A stretch of DNA of 64,000 bases from Acidimicrobiaceae bacterium (GTDB lineage Bacteria; Actinomycetota; Acidimicrobiia; Acidimicrobiales; Poriferisodalaceae), in the NCBI GenBank assembly GCA_002719335.1, contig PBHE01000008.1:1-64000 (forward strand). Direction: 5' to 3'. Made by a program: the position numbers and the translations under genes. The notes beneath the pieces are model-generated. The model had not been told where the DNA came from. It did not search any database and was given only the letters and a program-made list of their open reading frames with translations. Positions 26,047-36,655 of this stretch are shown here, one piece after another. Within the stretch, counting starts at the first letter, position 1. The number at the start of each line of letters is the position of its first letter.

Positions 26047-27623
26047 CAGTGGCCATCCTCGCCGAGTTGATCGAGATCCACGACGACTGGAGCCGCCGGG
26101 CTGGGGCGCTCATAGTCCGAATGGTCCTCGATGTGGGCGATTAGCACGTCTACTGCGGGTTCTATTCGGTCGAGCAATGGCTTGGGGTATATCCCTAGAA
26201 ACAGAATTCCCGCGACAAATGGAGCGAGGATCAGACCTTCCCTCAGTGTCAAGTCGCGGGTTGCCTCATCGGTTGGTGTCGGTTCACCGTGGAAGACCCG
26301 CTGATACGCCCAAAGAAGATACAGAGCTGCAAGGATGACGCCGGCGGCCGCAATAATCGTCCACCAGCGACGCGTTTCGTAAGAACCAATCAAAATCAGG
26401 AACTCGCCAACGAACCCATTCAAGCCAGGAACACCGATGGATGAGAGCATCACGATGGTGAAGAACCCCGCGAAAATTGGGGCGGCGGATTGGATGCCGC
26501 TGAGTTCTTCGATAGCACGCGTTTTGCGTCGCTCATAAAGCATTCCGACGAGTAGGAACAGGGCCCCGGTCGATAGACCGTGGTTAACCATCTGCAGTAC
26601 TCCGCCTTCCAAGCTTTGTGTTGTGAAGGCGAAGATACCCAGAACAATGAAACCCATATGGGCTACCGAGGAATACGCCACGAGCCGCTTCAGGTCTTTT
26701 TGCATCGCAGCGACGATGGCGCCGTAAATGACTCCAATTACCCCCAAGGTGGCCAACGTCGGTGCCGACCAGACTGATGCTTCGGGAAAAAGGTAAAGAC
26801 CGAAACGCAGCAGCCCGTAGGTGCCTAGTTTCAACATCACCGCAGCTAGTACCACCGACCCCGCGGTGGGTGCCTGAGTGTGTGCGTCAGGAAGCCACGT
26901 ATGCATCGGGAAGATCGGCACTTTGATAATGAAAGCGAGAGCGAAGGCCAAGAAACACAAGCGCGCTGTGTTGGTTGACAGGGCTTGGCGTTCCGCGAGC
27001 TCAATCACGCTAAATGTGATGCCTTGGTCACCGGCGCTTAAGGTCGCGACGCTGACAATAGCCACAAGCATCAGGGCTGAACCGGCCATGGTATAGAGGA
27101 AGAATTTCGTGGCCGCGTAGCGGCGATCGTCATAGCCCCAACCGCCGATCAACATGTACATCGGGACTAAGACAATCTCGAACATGACAAAGAACAAGAA
27201 GAGGTCGAGTGCCAAGAATGCACCGAATGAACCCGCCTGCAACAGCAACAGCCAAGCCGTGTATGGCTTTGGATCGTGATGTGGGTCTACCCCTAAAAGC
27301 ACGATCGGGGTGATGAGACCGGTTAGAACGACTAACCACAGCGAAATACCGTCTACGCCCACGTGCCAGTTGATACCTAGGGCTGGAATCCAAGATTGGA
27401 TCGACTCGAACTGGAATGCCGCGTCGTGGCTCGAGAACTGTGTCATCACATAGAGCGACATAGCCGCGGCAATGGAGGCGAAGATTGCGCCGATTGGCCG
27501 CATCATTTCGGGTCTGCTGTTAGGCAAAAGCACGACGACAAGCGCACCCATCGCCGGAACGATGATTATGGCGTTCAGGACGGGAAACGACGATGCATTT
27601 TGGGAGGCGAAGAGTTCAATCAC
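26046..27623 (-). CDS. nuoM: Complex I subunit M (Nuo2)
   Basis: The 525-residue membrane subunit has conserved Glu in LFLFFVMFEIVLVPMYMLIGGWG and Lys in IIKVPIFPMHTWLPDAHTQAPTAGS. The first ~60 residues differ from the Nuo1 copy, and the C-terminal cytosolic tail is longer and Pro/Val-rich. It overlaps nuoL by four bases and nuoN by one. Confidence 0.96.
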   Translation of the reverse strand: MIELFASQNASSFPVLNAIIIVPAMGALVVVLLPNSRPEMMRPIGAIFASIAAAMSLYVMTQFSSHDAAFQFESIQSWIPALGINWHVGVDGISLWLVVLTGLITPIVLLGVDPHHDPKPYTAWLLLLQAGSFGAFLALDLFLFFVMFEIVLVPMYMLIGGWGYDDRRYAATKFFLYTMAGSALMLVAIVSVATLSAGDQGITFSVIELAERQALSTNTARLCFLAFALAFIIKVPIFPMHTWLPDAHTQAPTAGSVVLAAVMLKLGTYGLLRFGLYLFPEASVWSAPTLATLGVIGVIYGAIVAAMQKDLKRLVAYSSVAHMGFIVLGIFAFTTQSLEGGVLQMVNHGLSTGALFLLVGMLYERRKTRAIEELSGIQSAAPIFAGFFTIVMLSSIGVPGLNGFVGEFLILIGSYETRRWWTIIAAAGVILAALYLLWAYQRVFHGEPTPTDEATRDLTLREGLILAPFVAGILFLGIYPKPLLDRIEPAVDVLIAHIEDHSDYERPSPAAPVVVDLDQLGEDGH

Positions 27624-29497
27624 AACAACAGCCCCCAGGTCAGGAGAACCACTATCGCAAGGGCGCCTACTGCTACTCCGATGGCATAGTTCCGGATATA
27701 TCCAGATTGCGCGGGTCGGATGAACTGCGCCATTCTCATTGTTAGTTTGCCGACGCCGTTAACAGCTCCATCCACGATTTGTTTGTCGATGTCGGCCGCT
27801 GCTTGGAAGCCGGTGGTTCCGATCCCAGCAACGACACGCGCATATGTCGAATCGACATGCATAGCGTTCTCAAGAAACTCAGGTTCGAGACGGTCCGTTG
27901 GGATCCGTCTGGTCAACCAGCTAAGAATTGCAATCGAGATTCCTGCGAGGCCTGCGCAGACAGAGATCACTGCCAACACAACCTTGGTGGTGGTGCCGGA
28001 CGAGAACTGATGTGGGTGGTTGAAGACCGGTTCTAGGAAGTGTTCAAGGACGAGCCAATCTTTCACCAGTGGGAGGTTTATGGCGCCGCCGATTATCGCT
28101 GCTCCCGCGAGAATGCAAAGTGGGGTCGTCATAGTCCACGAGGATTCATGCGGATGTGCCTCCTCATCCCAGCGTTGATCTCCGAAGAACACAAGGAAGA
28201 CCTGTCTGCTCATGTAATACGCGGTGAGGAGTGCTGTGATGAGCCCCACAAACCAGAGAAGGGGGCCAATATTTTTCTGTTCCCAGGCTGCTAGCAAAAT
28301 TTCGTCCTTCGACCAGAAACCTGCGAATGGCGGAACACCTGCAATAGCAAGCCATCCCACAATGAATGTCGCGGCGGTGATTGGCATGGCTAAACGCAAT
28401 GCACCCATCTTCCGCATGTCTTGTTCATCACCCATTCCGTGGATTACTGAACCGGAGCCAAGAAACAAAAGCGCCTTGAAGAACGAGTGTGTTATCACGT
28501 GAAAGATTGCTGCTACGTACGCTCCTGAACCGATTGCCAGGAACATGTAGCCGAGTTGGCTGATAGTCGAATAAGCGAGCACCTTTTTGATGTCGTGTTG
28601 TGCTACAGCACATAAGGCGGCAAAAAGGGCTGTTGCCGCGCCAACGACCGCAATCACAATTAGGGCGTCGTCCGTGAGGACATTGTTCATCCGGACTAGG
28701 AGATAAACACCAGAGGTGACCATCGTCGCGGCGTGAACCATGGCCGAAACCGGAGTCGGACCTTCCATTGCGTCGGGCAGCCAGACGGACAAGGGCAACT
28801 GGGCGGACTTACCTGCAGCAGCAACAAGTAAGAGGAGGGAGACGGCTGTTCCTGTGGTCGCTGCCATGGCTGGTGACTTCGCGATTTCGGTGTAGGTGAC
28901 GGTGCCTAATGCGGACCAGATGGCGAAGGTTGCGACCATGAAGCCCCAATCGCCAACGCGGTTAGTGACGAACGCTTTTTTCCCTGCGGTAGCTGCGCTC
29001 TCTCGGTGATGCCAGAACGAAATCAGGAAATATGAGCAAGCTCCAACGCCTTCCCATCCAAGGAAGGTGACTACCAAATTGTTGCCGAGCACAAGCATCA
29101 GCATCGAGAAAAGGAACAGGTTTAGGTACAGGAAGAATTTTGAATATTTCGGATCTCCGTGCATGTAGCCAATGGAGTAAAGGTGGATGAGGGCTCCGAC
29201 ACCAGTGACAAAGAGCGCCATTGTCACCGATAGTGGGTCGACCAGAAATCCGGCTTCTACCTGAAGGGAACCAGCGGGAAGCCATTCGAAAAGAACGAGT
29301 TCGTAGGAGCGTTCGCCGCCGTGGCTGTCTTGACCGAGCAGTCCGACGAACACCGTTAAGGTGACCAAGAAAGAGGCGCCAGCGGCTATGGTCGCAATCC
29401 ACCCAGCGCGGGGCTCTCCCAGCAAATTCCCCGTTACGAGCAGTAGAACGAACCCGATCAGTGGCAGGGCGGGAATAAGCCAAACTAATTCGACCAC
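27620..29497 (-). CDS. nuoL: Complex I subunit L (Nuo2)
   Basis: The 625-residue subunit has Glu in VTFLGWEGVGACSYFLISFW and Lys in GKSAQLPLSVWLPDAMEGPTPVSAMVHAATMV, and it ends in the lateral helix and a final membrane span. It has no HADD insert: the loop after the second helix is short (about 20 residues). It is preceded by nuoK at four bp and overlaps nuoM by four bases. Confidence 0.96.
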   Translation of the reverse strand: MVELVWLIPALPLIGFVLLLVTGNLLGEPRAGWIATIAAGASFLVTLTVFVGLLGQDSHGGERSYELVLFEWLPAGSLQVEAGFLVDPLSVTMALFVTGVGALIHLYSIGYMHGDPKYSKFFLYLNLFLFSMLMLVLGNNLVVTFLGWEGVGACSYFLISFWHHRESAATAGKKAFVTNRVGDWGFMVATFAIWSALGTVTYTEIAKSPAMAATTGTAVSLLLLVAAAGKSAQLPLSVWLPDAMEGPTPVSAMVHAATMVTSGVYLLVRMNNVLTDDALIVIAVVGAATALFAALCAVAQHDIKKVLAYSTISQLGYMFLAIGSGAYVAAIFHVITHSFFKALLFLGSGSVIHGMGDEQDMRKMGALRLAMPITAATFIVGWLAIAGVPPFAGFWSKDEILLAAWEQKNIGPLLWFVGLITALLTAYYMSRQVFLVFFGDQRWDEEAHPHESSWTMTTPLCILAGAAIIGGAINLPLVKDWLVLEHFLEPVFNHPHQFSSGTTTKVVLAVISVCAGLAGISIAILSWLTRRIPTDRLEPEFLENAMHVDSTYARVVAGIGTTGFQAAADIDKQIVDGAVNGVGKLTMRMAQFIRPAQSGYIRNYAIGVAVGALAIVVLLTWGLLL

Positions 29498-29501
29498 CCC
29501 A

Positions 29502-29807
29502 TCAGCCCTTTAACGCCGAAAGATCGTCGGCCGTCGAACCAGGTTGACGGCGAAGAATGGCTACGACTAGTCCTAAGCCAACTACTACTTCGGCAGCAGC
29601 GACTACCAATACGAAGAACACGACTGTTTGCCCGCCGATGTCACCAAGCGTTCGGGAGAAGGCAACAAAGCTCAGATTGACTCCGTTGAGCATTAACTCG
29701 ACACACATGAGCATTACAAGTGGATTTCGACGGATCAGCAATCCAGTACCGCCGATCACGAAAAGTAAAGCCCCTAAAACCAGATACCAGCCAGTGGTGA
29801 TTTCCAT
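29502..29807 (-). CDS. nuoK: Complex I subunit K (Nuo2)
   Basis: The 101-residue protein has three membrane helices and the family core GTGLLIRRNPLVMLMCVELMLNGVNLSFVAFSR, with the second buried Glu in VAAAEVVVGLGLVVAI. Its ATG overlaps the nuoJ stop by one base. Confidence 0.96.
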   Translation of the reverse strand: MEITTGWYLVLGALLFVIGGTGLLIRRNPLVMLMCVELMLNGVNLSFVAFSRTLGDIGGQTVVFFVLVVAAAEVVVGLGLVVAILRRQPGSTADDLSALKG

Positions 29808-30361
29808 CAGGTACCACCCCCGTCTTCGGCAGCTACGGGGTTTGTCTGTTTCGGTTTGCGAACTAGAACTACTGCTCCAATTACGGCAATCACAAGCAAA
29901 AGGGAGGTCAGTTCGAAGGCATACACATAGTCAGAAAACAGTGACCGGGCTAAAAGCCGCACGTCGTCGGTACCTCCGAGGGTGCCGCCCATCGCGTGGA
30001 CCCCCGTGACGGGCTCTCCGACGACGACGATTAGTGCCACAACGACGGCTAGTGAACCCGAAGCGAATAACAGGGCTGCCCATTTTTGGACAGGCAAGAA
30101 AGACATTTCGAGATTCTGGGCTCTATCAACTCCTAACAACATGATGACGAAAAGGAAGAGGACAACGATCGCGCCTGCGTAGACAATCACTTGGACCGCG
30201 GCGAGGAAATGCGCTTCTTGGGCTACAAATTGAACTGCTATGCCAAACAGAGTCATCACTAGCATGAGCGCTGAGTGGACAGGGTTGCGGGCGAGAACCA
30301 CGCCTAAAGCTCCGACGAGGCAGATAACAGCGGCGGCGACGAAAACGAGCGTGTCAACCAT
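29807..30361 (-). CDS. nuoJ: Complex I subunit J (Nuo2)
   Basis: The 184-residue subunit has five membrane helices. The conserved core is HFLAAVQVIVYAGAIVVLFLFVIMLLGV. It has a hydrophilic C-terminal tail of about 15 residues absent in the Nuo1 copy. It overlaps both neighbours by one base. Confidence 0.95.
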   Translation of the reverse strand: MVDTLVFVAAAVICLVGALGVVLARNPVHSALMLVMTLFGIAVQFVAQEAHFLAAVQVIVYAGAIVVLFLFVIMLLGVDRAQNLEMSFLPVQKWAALLFASGSLAVVVALIVVVGEPVTGVHAMGGTLGGTDDVRLLARSLFSDYVYAFELTSLLLVIAVIGAVVLVRKPKQTNPVAAEDGGGT

Positions 30362-31017
30362 TAATGTTGACCTCTCGCATCTGCGCTTCGATGTTGCTCC
30401 TCAGGTCCTTCAGCTTCGTCTTCAACGTTTGAGGTGCGCTGACCTATTTCTGGGGCTCGCACGCCATAGCCAAGTTCGCCGCTCCAGGCAATTCGGTTTT
30501 GATAATCAGGGTTTCCAGATGAAGCCGTCGCTCGCATCCAACCAGAGGTGTCCGAGTCATCCCCATCATGCCAAAGCTCCCAGGGTTGACGTTGTGGGAG
30601 ACCATCATCGTCGACGACCAATTCTGCTTTCGTGTAGATGGCGTCCTCTCTATTGTCGAAGCTGAATTCAAACAACTTGGATTCGGTGATTGCTTCGGTG
30701 GGGCAAGCTTCGACACACAGGTCGCAGTGGATGCAGCGAAGGTAGTTGATTTCGTAGACGTATCCGTAACGCTCCCCTGGTGATACGGGAGATGTCTCGG
30801 GGTTATCAGCACCTCTGACGTATATGCATTTCGCCGGGCACACACCCGCGCATAGTTCACAGCCGATACATTTTTCCATGCCGTCTTCGTAGCGGTTGAG
30901 GACGTGCCGGCCATGGAATCGCGGCGGCTTCGGACGCTTTTCTTTGGGGTACTCAGTGGTGACCCTTTCTTCGAATAGCTTCAGAAAGGTGACCTTGAAA
31001 CCGTCGAGGTAGCCCAT
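30361..31017 (-). CDS. nuoI: Complex I subunit I, two 4Fe-4S clusters (Nuo2)
   Basis: The 218-residue ferredoxin-type subunit has ligands C50, C53, C56, C60 ([12 protein letters not shown]) and C95, C98, C101, C105 ([12 protein letters not shown]) for clusters N6a and N6b. A long C-terminal acidic, Ser/Glu-rich tail of about 75 residues extends beyond the fold, a common feature of actinobacterial NuoI. It overlaps nuoH by one base. Confidence 0.96.
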   Translation of the reverse strand: MGYLDGFKVTFLKLFEERVTTEYPKEKRPKPPRFHGRHVLNRYEDGMEKCIGCELCAGVCPAKCIYVRGADNPETSPVSPGERYGYVYEINYLRCIHCDLCVEACPTEAITESKLFEFSFDNREDAIYTKAELVVDDDGLPQRQPWELWHDGDDSDTSGWMRATASSGNPDYQNRIAWSGELGYGVRAPEIGQRTSNVEDEAEGPEEQHRSADARGQH

Positions 31018-32210
31018 TACACCTCCTCTAGTTCTTCCTGGTATGCGCGGTCACCGGCTCGCAACGCCATGGTGAGAAGGGAAGCTCCTATCGCTAATGC
31101 GACGACGGCTGCTCCATAGGTCACTACCCAATTCCAGTTATAGGTAGCGCGCAGTTCTTTTAAGCTGATGAACATCAGCCAGAAAAGAATGAGTGGGATT
31201 AGCAGCTTCCAACCCAGATTCATTAATTGGTCGTAGCGAAGTCTTGGAAGAGTCGCCCGGAACCAGACAAACACGAAGAGGAACGCGAGGACTTTAAGTA
31301 GGAACCAAATTGTGGGCCAGAACCAGGTCATACCGAAGAAAATCGGGCCGGCAGGGCCGCCAAAGAAAAGGGTGACCATGATTGCCGACATGGTGATGAC
31401 GTTCATGAATTCGGCAAGAAAGAATAAAGCGAAACGAATCGATGAGTACTCGGTGTGAAATCCGCCGACGAGTTCTTGTTCGGCTTCTACCAGGTCAAAT
31501 GGTGGCCGATTTAGTTCAGCGGTCGCCGCGATCAGGAAGACGATAAATGGGACGATTCCCGATGAGACGAGGAACCAGCGCGTAAAGCCGCCGGATTGAG
31601 CGGCGACGATACCGTGAGTTGACAACGTTCCGGCGAGCACCACAACAACAACGGTGGCCATGCCCAGCGCGGCCTCGTAAGAAATAGCTTGTGCTGAGGC
31701 GCGAACGGAACCAATGAGCGGATACTTAGAGCCCGAAGCCCAGCCGGCAAGCATCACCCCGTAAACAGCTATGGAGGACATAGCCAGCAAAAAAAGAATG
31801 CCGATCGGAGGGTCGGCTACTTGAAGGTAGGTTTCCCGCCCGAAAATAGTGACAGTTCCGGAGGACCCACCGCCGAATGAGCCGCCGATGGGGACAACGG
31901 CGAAGGACAAAAAGGCGGTCACGGCCGAGATGTACGGTGCTAGCCGAAACACTAGCGGGTCGGCGTTTTCAGGTCGGAGGTCCTCTTTGAAAAAGAATTT
32001 CACACCGTCAGCAAACGTCTGGAGTAAACCCCAGGGTCCGGCCACATTGGGGCCGATCCGATTTTGCATGTCCGAGATCAGCTTCCGTTCGAACCAAACC
32101 ATGAACATGGTGGCGACAAGCAGAAAGGTAAACGCCACGACAACTTTGGCGATCGTGATGCCGATATCGACGAGGTCGACGCCGTCGAGGTATAGGGGAT
32201 CGCCGGTCAC
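31017..32210 (-). CDS. nuoH: Complex I subunit H (Nuo2)
   Basis: The 397-residue membrane subunit has [56 protein letters not shown] and [32 protein letters not shown]. The start is a GTG that overlaps the nuoG stop (GTGA). The C-terminal extra helix ([20 protein letters not shown]) is lacking in the Nuo1 paralogue and seen in other actinobacterial NuoH. Confidence 0.96.
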   Translation of the reverse strand: MTGDPLYLDGVDLVDIGITIAKVVVAFTFLLVATMFMVWFERKLISDMQNRIGPNVAGPWGLLQTFADGVKFFFKEDLRPENADPLVFRLAPYISAVTAFLSFAVVPIGGSFGGGSSGTVTIFGRETYLQVADPPIGILFLLAMSSIAVYGVMLAGWASGSKYPLIGSVRASAQAISYEAALGMATVVVVVLAGTLSTHGIVAAQSGGFTRWFLVSSGIVPFIVFLIAATAELNRPPFDLVEAEQELVGGFHTEYSSIRFALFFLAEFMNVITMSAIMVTLFFGGPAGPIFFGMTWFWPTIWFLLKVLAFLFVFVWFRATLPRLRYDQLMNLGWKLLIPLILFWLMFISLKELRATYNWNWVVTYGAAVVALAIGASLLTMALRAGDRAYQEELEEV

Positions 32211-34642
32211 AGAGTTTCAATCCGAATGTCGTTGACAAGTGCGGTGGCATCTATAAATCGGTTGGCTCTACTTCCGGGTTGATTAAACGGGAGCACCGCT
32301 GTTCCTCGCAAGATGGTGTCATCCGCAACGGCTAAGAGTGTTTCGGTTGTTCGGGTTGAGATAACTCGGACAGCAGCCCCGCTCGACACCCCCAAACGGT
32401 GGAGGTCACTGGGATGAACTCTTAACATCGACTCTTCAGCCAGGTGCTGCAGCGACGGGCTATGGCTAACACCGGTTCCGGCGTCCCATAATTTGCGTCC
32501 ACTTACAAGTCGTAGTCCGTAGCCATCGACAACAGGTGGTTCTTGCGGTGTTGGTAACGAAAGCTCTATCGAACTTCCTTGAACGAGGATGCCTTCGTGG
32601 GTTTCGGGTGCGCAGATTCGGTCAATAGTCACACCCGCGTGGCTTGGTGCAACTTGTTCAATTTCGCGCCAAATTTCTTCTCGCGAGCTAAGGCCTATGT
32701 CACCACCCAAACGCCAAGCCAGCTCGGCGGCGATCATCCAGTCATCGCGTGTTGAGCTTGGTGGCGTGATTTTTTGGGTTAAGCGACTGATTCGGCCCTC
32801 AATGTTCGTAGTGGTGCCACCTTGCTCCCCGTAGGCGGTGCTTGGCATGACCACGTCAGCTTGTCCAACAGATTCAGTTACGAAGTTGTCGATGGCTATG
32901 ACTGTTTGGGCATGTTGAAAAGCTTCGGCGGCGAGAGTTCGGTCAGGGAAATCATGCAGAGGGTCGGCCCCAAGCAAAATAAGTGTGTCAAGTTGACCAG
33001 CTACTACTGCTTGAAGCATCGCTGTGGTATCGAGACCAGCTTTTTTGGGGAAAGTCTGCCATCGGCTGGTCAGAGATTCGCTTGGGTGATCAATCGTTGT
33101 TCGACCGGGAAGGATTCCTGGTGCGAGACCCATGTCCAGGGCGCCGCGCACGTTCCCTCGTCTTAACGCAGGCAGGAAGGTGGCATGGGGAAGCCGATCG
33201 CGGATGACCGATGCGACGTCCAAGGCGGGAGTCGCTGATTCTGCCATTGATGCGCGTCCTAAGACCACCACTACCGATCCGTCTCGGAGTTGGTTCCCTA
33301 GCGGATCGTCGCCCTCCAAAAGGGCAGTCAAAGTTTTGGCTGCTTCACCAGACCGACAGCGGATTGAGCGTTGGGCGTAGGGTTCAGCACCTGTAGCAAT
33401 TGGCCCTATTTCTATGACCTTGGTTTGGCCTTTAGTGGCGGCTACGCGAAGACGAAGATGCAGGATCGGGAGTTCCTCTTTGAGGTCCGGGCCAACGATA
33501 AGGACTGTGTCCGCGTCACAGGCATCTGCAATGGTTGCCGGTGGGAGACTCAATACGACTTCGGCCGGCAAGCCGTCCCCTAGCTGGGCATCGACGTTGT
33601 CAGTTCCAATGACGACACGAGCAAGTTTTGCCCATGCATAGGCATCTTCGTTAGTCAGTCTCGATCCGCCGATTATTCCGACGCGTTGTGGGCCAGCCTG
33701 CTGTATGGCTTCCGCGGCCCGAGCTAACGCCGAACCCCAGTCAGTGCCAAGTAACTGGTGTCGGTCTTGATTATCTCGAACCAGTGGGCTTATTAGTCGC
33801 TCGTCGCTGTTAATGGCCTCATAGTCGAACCGGCCTTTATCACAAAGCCATCCGTGGTTCACCGACTCAACGTCGACTCCTAGATATCGAACAAGTTCGT
33901 TCCGTGAAGATTCCACGGCCACGCGACATCCGACGGAGCATGTGGTGCAGGTCGATTCAACTTGTTCCAGATCCCAGGGGCGGGCCTTGAATCGGTACGG
34001 CGCGGCGGTAAGCGCACCTACAGGGCAAATTTGGACCGTGTTGCCTGAGAAATAGGAATTGAAAGGTTCGTCCGGAAAAGTCAATACCTGCATCGAGTTG
34101 CCGCGTTCAGTGAACTGGATTAGTGGGTCTCCGGCGATCTCGTCCGCAAATCGTGTGCAGCGGTCACAAAGGATGCAGCGTTCTCTATCGAGATGAACAA
34201 GATCGGAGATTGGAATGGGTTTTTCGAAATGCCGCTTCTCTTCGACAAATCGGGACTCGCCGGGGCCATAGGCCATGGTCTGATCTTGGAGGGGACATTC
34301 GCCACCCTTATCGCACACTGGGCAGTCGAGAGGATGGTTCACAAGAAGGAATTCAAGAATGCCCTCCTGGGCTCGCTTAGTGTCCTCGGATTCGGTGTCT
34401 ACAACCATCCCCTCAGAAACAGGGGCCATGCACGATGGCTGCAGCATTGGGCCGCGACCGGTATCGATATCGACGAGACACATCCTGCACATGCCCACCG
34501 ATGACATACGTTCGTGGTAACAGAATCGGGGGATATGAACGCCGGCTCGGTCTGCTGCCGCGATGAGCATTTCGCCAGGGCGAGCTTCGACTTCAACGCC
34601 ATTGATGGTAACGGTGACTTCGCTTGGTGGCTTATCGGACAT
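32207..34642 (-). CDS. nuoG: Complex I subunit G, NADH-module (Nuo2)
   Basis: The 811-residue 75-kDa-type subunit holds all expected cluster ligands. These are [2Fe-2S] N1b C41, C52, C55, C71; N5 H103, C107, C110, C116; N4 C156, C159, C162, C206; and the additional N7 set C232, C235, C239, C267 (CTTCSVGC then LCDKG). The rest is a molybdopterin-oxidoreductase-like domain without an obvious catalytic Cys/Ser ligand. N7 is found only in some bacteria. It overlaps nuoF by 11 bases. Confidence 0.96.
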   Translation of the reverse strand: MSDKPPSEVTVTINGVEVEARPGEMLIAAADRAGVHIPRFCYHERMSSVGMCRMCLVDIDTGRGPMLQPSCMAPVSEGMVVDTESEDTKRAQEGILEFLLVNHPLDCPVCDKGGECPLQDQTMAYGPGESRFVEEKRHFEKPIPISDLVHLDRERCILCDRCTRFADEIAGDPLIQFTERGNSMQVLTFPDEPFNSYFSGNTVQICPVGALTAAPYRFKARPWDLEQVESTCTTCSVGCRVAVESSRNELVRYLGVDVESVNHGWLCDKGRFDYEAINSDERLISPLVRDNQDRHQLLGTDWGSALARAAEAIQQAGPQRVGIIGGSRLTNEDAYAWAKLARVVIGTDNVDAQLGDGLPAEVVLSLPPATIADACDADTVLIVGPDLKEELPILHLRLRVAATKGQTKVIEIGPIATGAEPYAQRSIRCRSGEAAKTLTALLEGDDPLGNQLRDGSVVVVLGRASMAESATPALDVASVIRDRLPHATFLPALRRGNVRGALDMGLAPGILPGRTTIDHPSESLTSRWQTFPKKAGLDTTAMLQAVVAGQLDTLILLGADPLHDFPDRTLAAEAFQHAQTVIAIDNFVTESVGQADVVMPSTAYGEQGGTTTNIEGRISRLTQKITPPSSTRDDWMIAAELAWRLGGDIGLSSREEIWREIEQVAPSHAGVTIDRICAPETHEGILVQGSSIELSLPTPQEPPVVDGYGLRLVSGRKLWDAGTGVSHSPSLQHLAEESMLRVHPSDLHRLGVSSGAAVRVISTRTTETLLAVADDTILRGTAVLPFNQPGSRANRFIDATALVNDIRIETL

Positions 34643-36047
34643 CGACTGCCACCTCGATCATGGTTCGATTTTCATTACCCGCGACTTTCGCTTCGAACTC
34701 TTCTCGGAACAGGGTGAGGGCTGAGTGGATGGGAGCGAAAGCTGATGGCCCGACGAAGCAGATTGTGGTCATGCGATATGGGAAGGGGACTGCTTCGATT
34801 CCCTTGGATGGAATTGCCGCGTGGGGAAAGTCACCGGGGCATATTGTTTCACCGACCTCGATAAGCAATTCGAGGTCGCGTGGTGTTCCGCGACCATCGA
34901 CTACGCGTCGGAGTATCTGCTCAAGCCAGGTACCACCTTCACGGCATGGCACACACTTTCCGCATGACTCATGCGCGTAGAACTTGGTAAGGGTGAGCGC
35001 TGCTGCAGGGATATCGGTGGTTTCATCCATCACCATGATGGCGCCTGACCCAAGCATGGATCCTTGGGGTCCTACTTGGCTGGCCTCAAAAGGCAAGTCA
35101 AGTTGGTCGGCGGTAAACCACGGCGCGGAGCCTCCGCCCGGTACAAAAGCTTTGAGTTGATTATCGTCGCGAATCCCGCCGCACATTTCTTTGCTGTATA
35201 AAAGGTCTCGAAATGTGGTGGTCCCGTTAACGATTTCATAGACCCCAGGTCGTTGTACGTGACCGCTGACGGCAACCATGCGAGTTCCTGGGGAGCTCTC
35301 GGTGCCAATACCTGTGAAGGCCTCCACTCCGTGTTCCAGAATCCAGGGGAGATTTGACAAGGTTTCAACGTTATTGACGATGGTGGGTTGACCGTATAGG
35401 CCGATCGATGCGGGGAAGTACGGTGGCTTCAGTCGAGGCATTCCCCGATTTCCCTCGAGGCTTTCAATAAGCGCCGTTTCCTCTCCCACCACGTAGGCGC
35501 CTGCGCCCCAATGCAAAATAATGTCTACCGAAAATTCCGTGTCCAGAATGTTCTTGCCGATGTAACCAGCGGAGTAGGCGTCGTTGAGGGCTCTCGCCAC
35601 CCGTTCTTGGGCAACGGCCATCTCCCCGCGAATGTACAAGAAGCACTGACTCAGGCCTACGGCGTAGCAAGCAATGAGACAACCTTCAATAAGTTGATGC
35701 GGGTCGAGCTCCATCAAGAGTCTGTCTTTATAGGTCCCCGGTTCTGATTCGTCTCCGTTTACGACCAGGTATCGAGGCCAGACTCCGGGAGGGCAAAATC
35801 CCCACTTCACCCCGGCGGGGAAGCCAGCGCCTCCGCGTCCAAGCAAAGTTGCATCGCGTACTTGGGTTTGGACTTCTTCAGGAGTTCGTTCGAGCGCCTT
35901 GCGAAGACCTCGATATCCGCCTGTGGCCTCATACCTTTCCAAGGTGTGTGAGTCTTCGTAGTCAAATCGTGCAGTGACAATCCGAGGGGTGTCGTTTGCC
36001 ACGAATCCGGGGGCGTGAGGAATAGGGGTTCCACCCATTTCGGTCAC
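34632..36047 (-). CDS. nuoF: Complex I subunit F, NADH/FMN binding (Nuo2)
   Basis: The 471-residue subunit binds NADH and FMN. LLGRGGAGFPAGVKWGF lies at about residues 69-83, followed by NGDESEPGTYKDRLLM. The N3 cluster ligands are C362, C365, C368 (ESCGKCVPCREGG) and C403. After the usual end there are about 50 extra residues (ALTLFREEFEAKV) as in other actinobacterial NuoF. It is the entry point of electrons from NADH and has no counterpart in the Nuo1 cluster. Confidence 0.96.
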   Translation of the reverse strand: MTEMGGTPIPHAPGFVANDTPRIVTARFDYEDSHTLERYEATGGYRGLRKALERTPEEVQTQVRDATLLGRGGAGFPAGVKWGFCPPGVWPRYLVVNGDESEPGTYKDRLLMELDPHQLIEGCLIACYAVGLSQCFLYIRGEMAVAQERVARALNDAYSAGYIGKNILDTEFSVDIILHWGAGAYVVGEETALIESLEGNRGMPRLKPPYFPASIGLYGQPTIVNNVETLSNLPWILEHGVEAFTGIGTESSPGTRMVAVSGHVQRPGVYEIVNGTTTFRDLLYSKEMCGGIRDDNQLKAFVPGGGSAPWFTADQLDLPFEASQVGPQGSMLGSGAIMVMDETTDIPAAALTLTKFYAHESCGKCVPCREGGTWLEQILRRVVDGRGTPRDLELLIEVGETICPGDFPHAAIPSKGIEAVPFPYRMTTICFVGPSAFAPIHSALTLFREEFEAKVAGNENRTMIEVAVDVR

Positions 36048-36655
36048 TAGTCAACCCCCTCGTCGTGCATCCAAACTGGAGCCGATGCGACATCCCCTGG
36101 AGGGACCGCTCCCACAAATCGATCTTCGGGTATGTGTTGTCGTATCTGCGACAGCACGCCGTGATCAGGCACGTTGTGGTCCGTTGAGGAAAGCTCATCA
36201 ATGATCGAGTCGAATTCGTCTGGGGTAACTCGATATCGGTGCCGGTAGTTGACCTGGAGGCAGGGGGCTTCTGTGCATGCGGCCTGGCACTCTGCCCCTT
36301 CGATCGTGAACATGCCGTCGGCTGTAGTACCGCCCGCTTTCACACCTAGACGCCGCTCCGCGTGTTCCATGAGTTCTTCTGCCCCCATTAGGGCGCACGA
36401 CATCGTGGCGCAGATATTGATCACGTACGTACCTACCTGATGTCGTTTGAACATTTCGTAGAACGAGCATGTGCCGAGCACTTCAGCGCTTGTCGTGCCC
36501 ACTAGTTCTGCTATCTCCGCCATGGCATCGTCGGTAACCCAGCCAACTTGCTCCTGGGCTAGGTGCAATAAAGGGATCATGGCTGACCGCGGTTTGGGGT
36601 AGCGACTGATGATTACATCTGCAAGTTCCAAGTTTTCTTCACTGAAAAATTTCAT
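36047..36655 (-). CDS. nuoE: Complex I subunit E, 2Fe-2S (Nuo2)
   Basis: The 202-residue thioredoxin-like subunit has [2Fe-2S] N1a ligands C82, C87, C123 and C127 (NICATMSC and ECQAAC). The sequence around TCSFYEMFKRHQVGTYVINIC is typical. A C-terminal tail of about 50 residues is less conserved. It overlaps nuoD by four bases and nuoF by one. Confidence 0.95.
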   Translation of the reverse strand: MKFFSEENLELADVIISRYPKPRSAMIPLLHLAQEQVGWVTDDAMAEIAELVGTTSAEVLGTCSFYEMFKRHQVGTYVINICATMSCALMGAEELMEHAERRLGVKAGGTTADGMFTIEGAECQAACTEAPCLQVNYRHRYRVTPDEFDSIIDELSSTDHNVPDHGVLSQIRQHIPEDRFVGAVPPGDVASAPVWMHDEGVD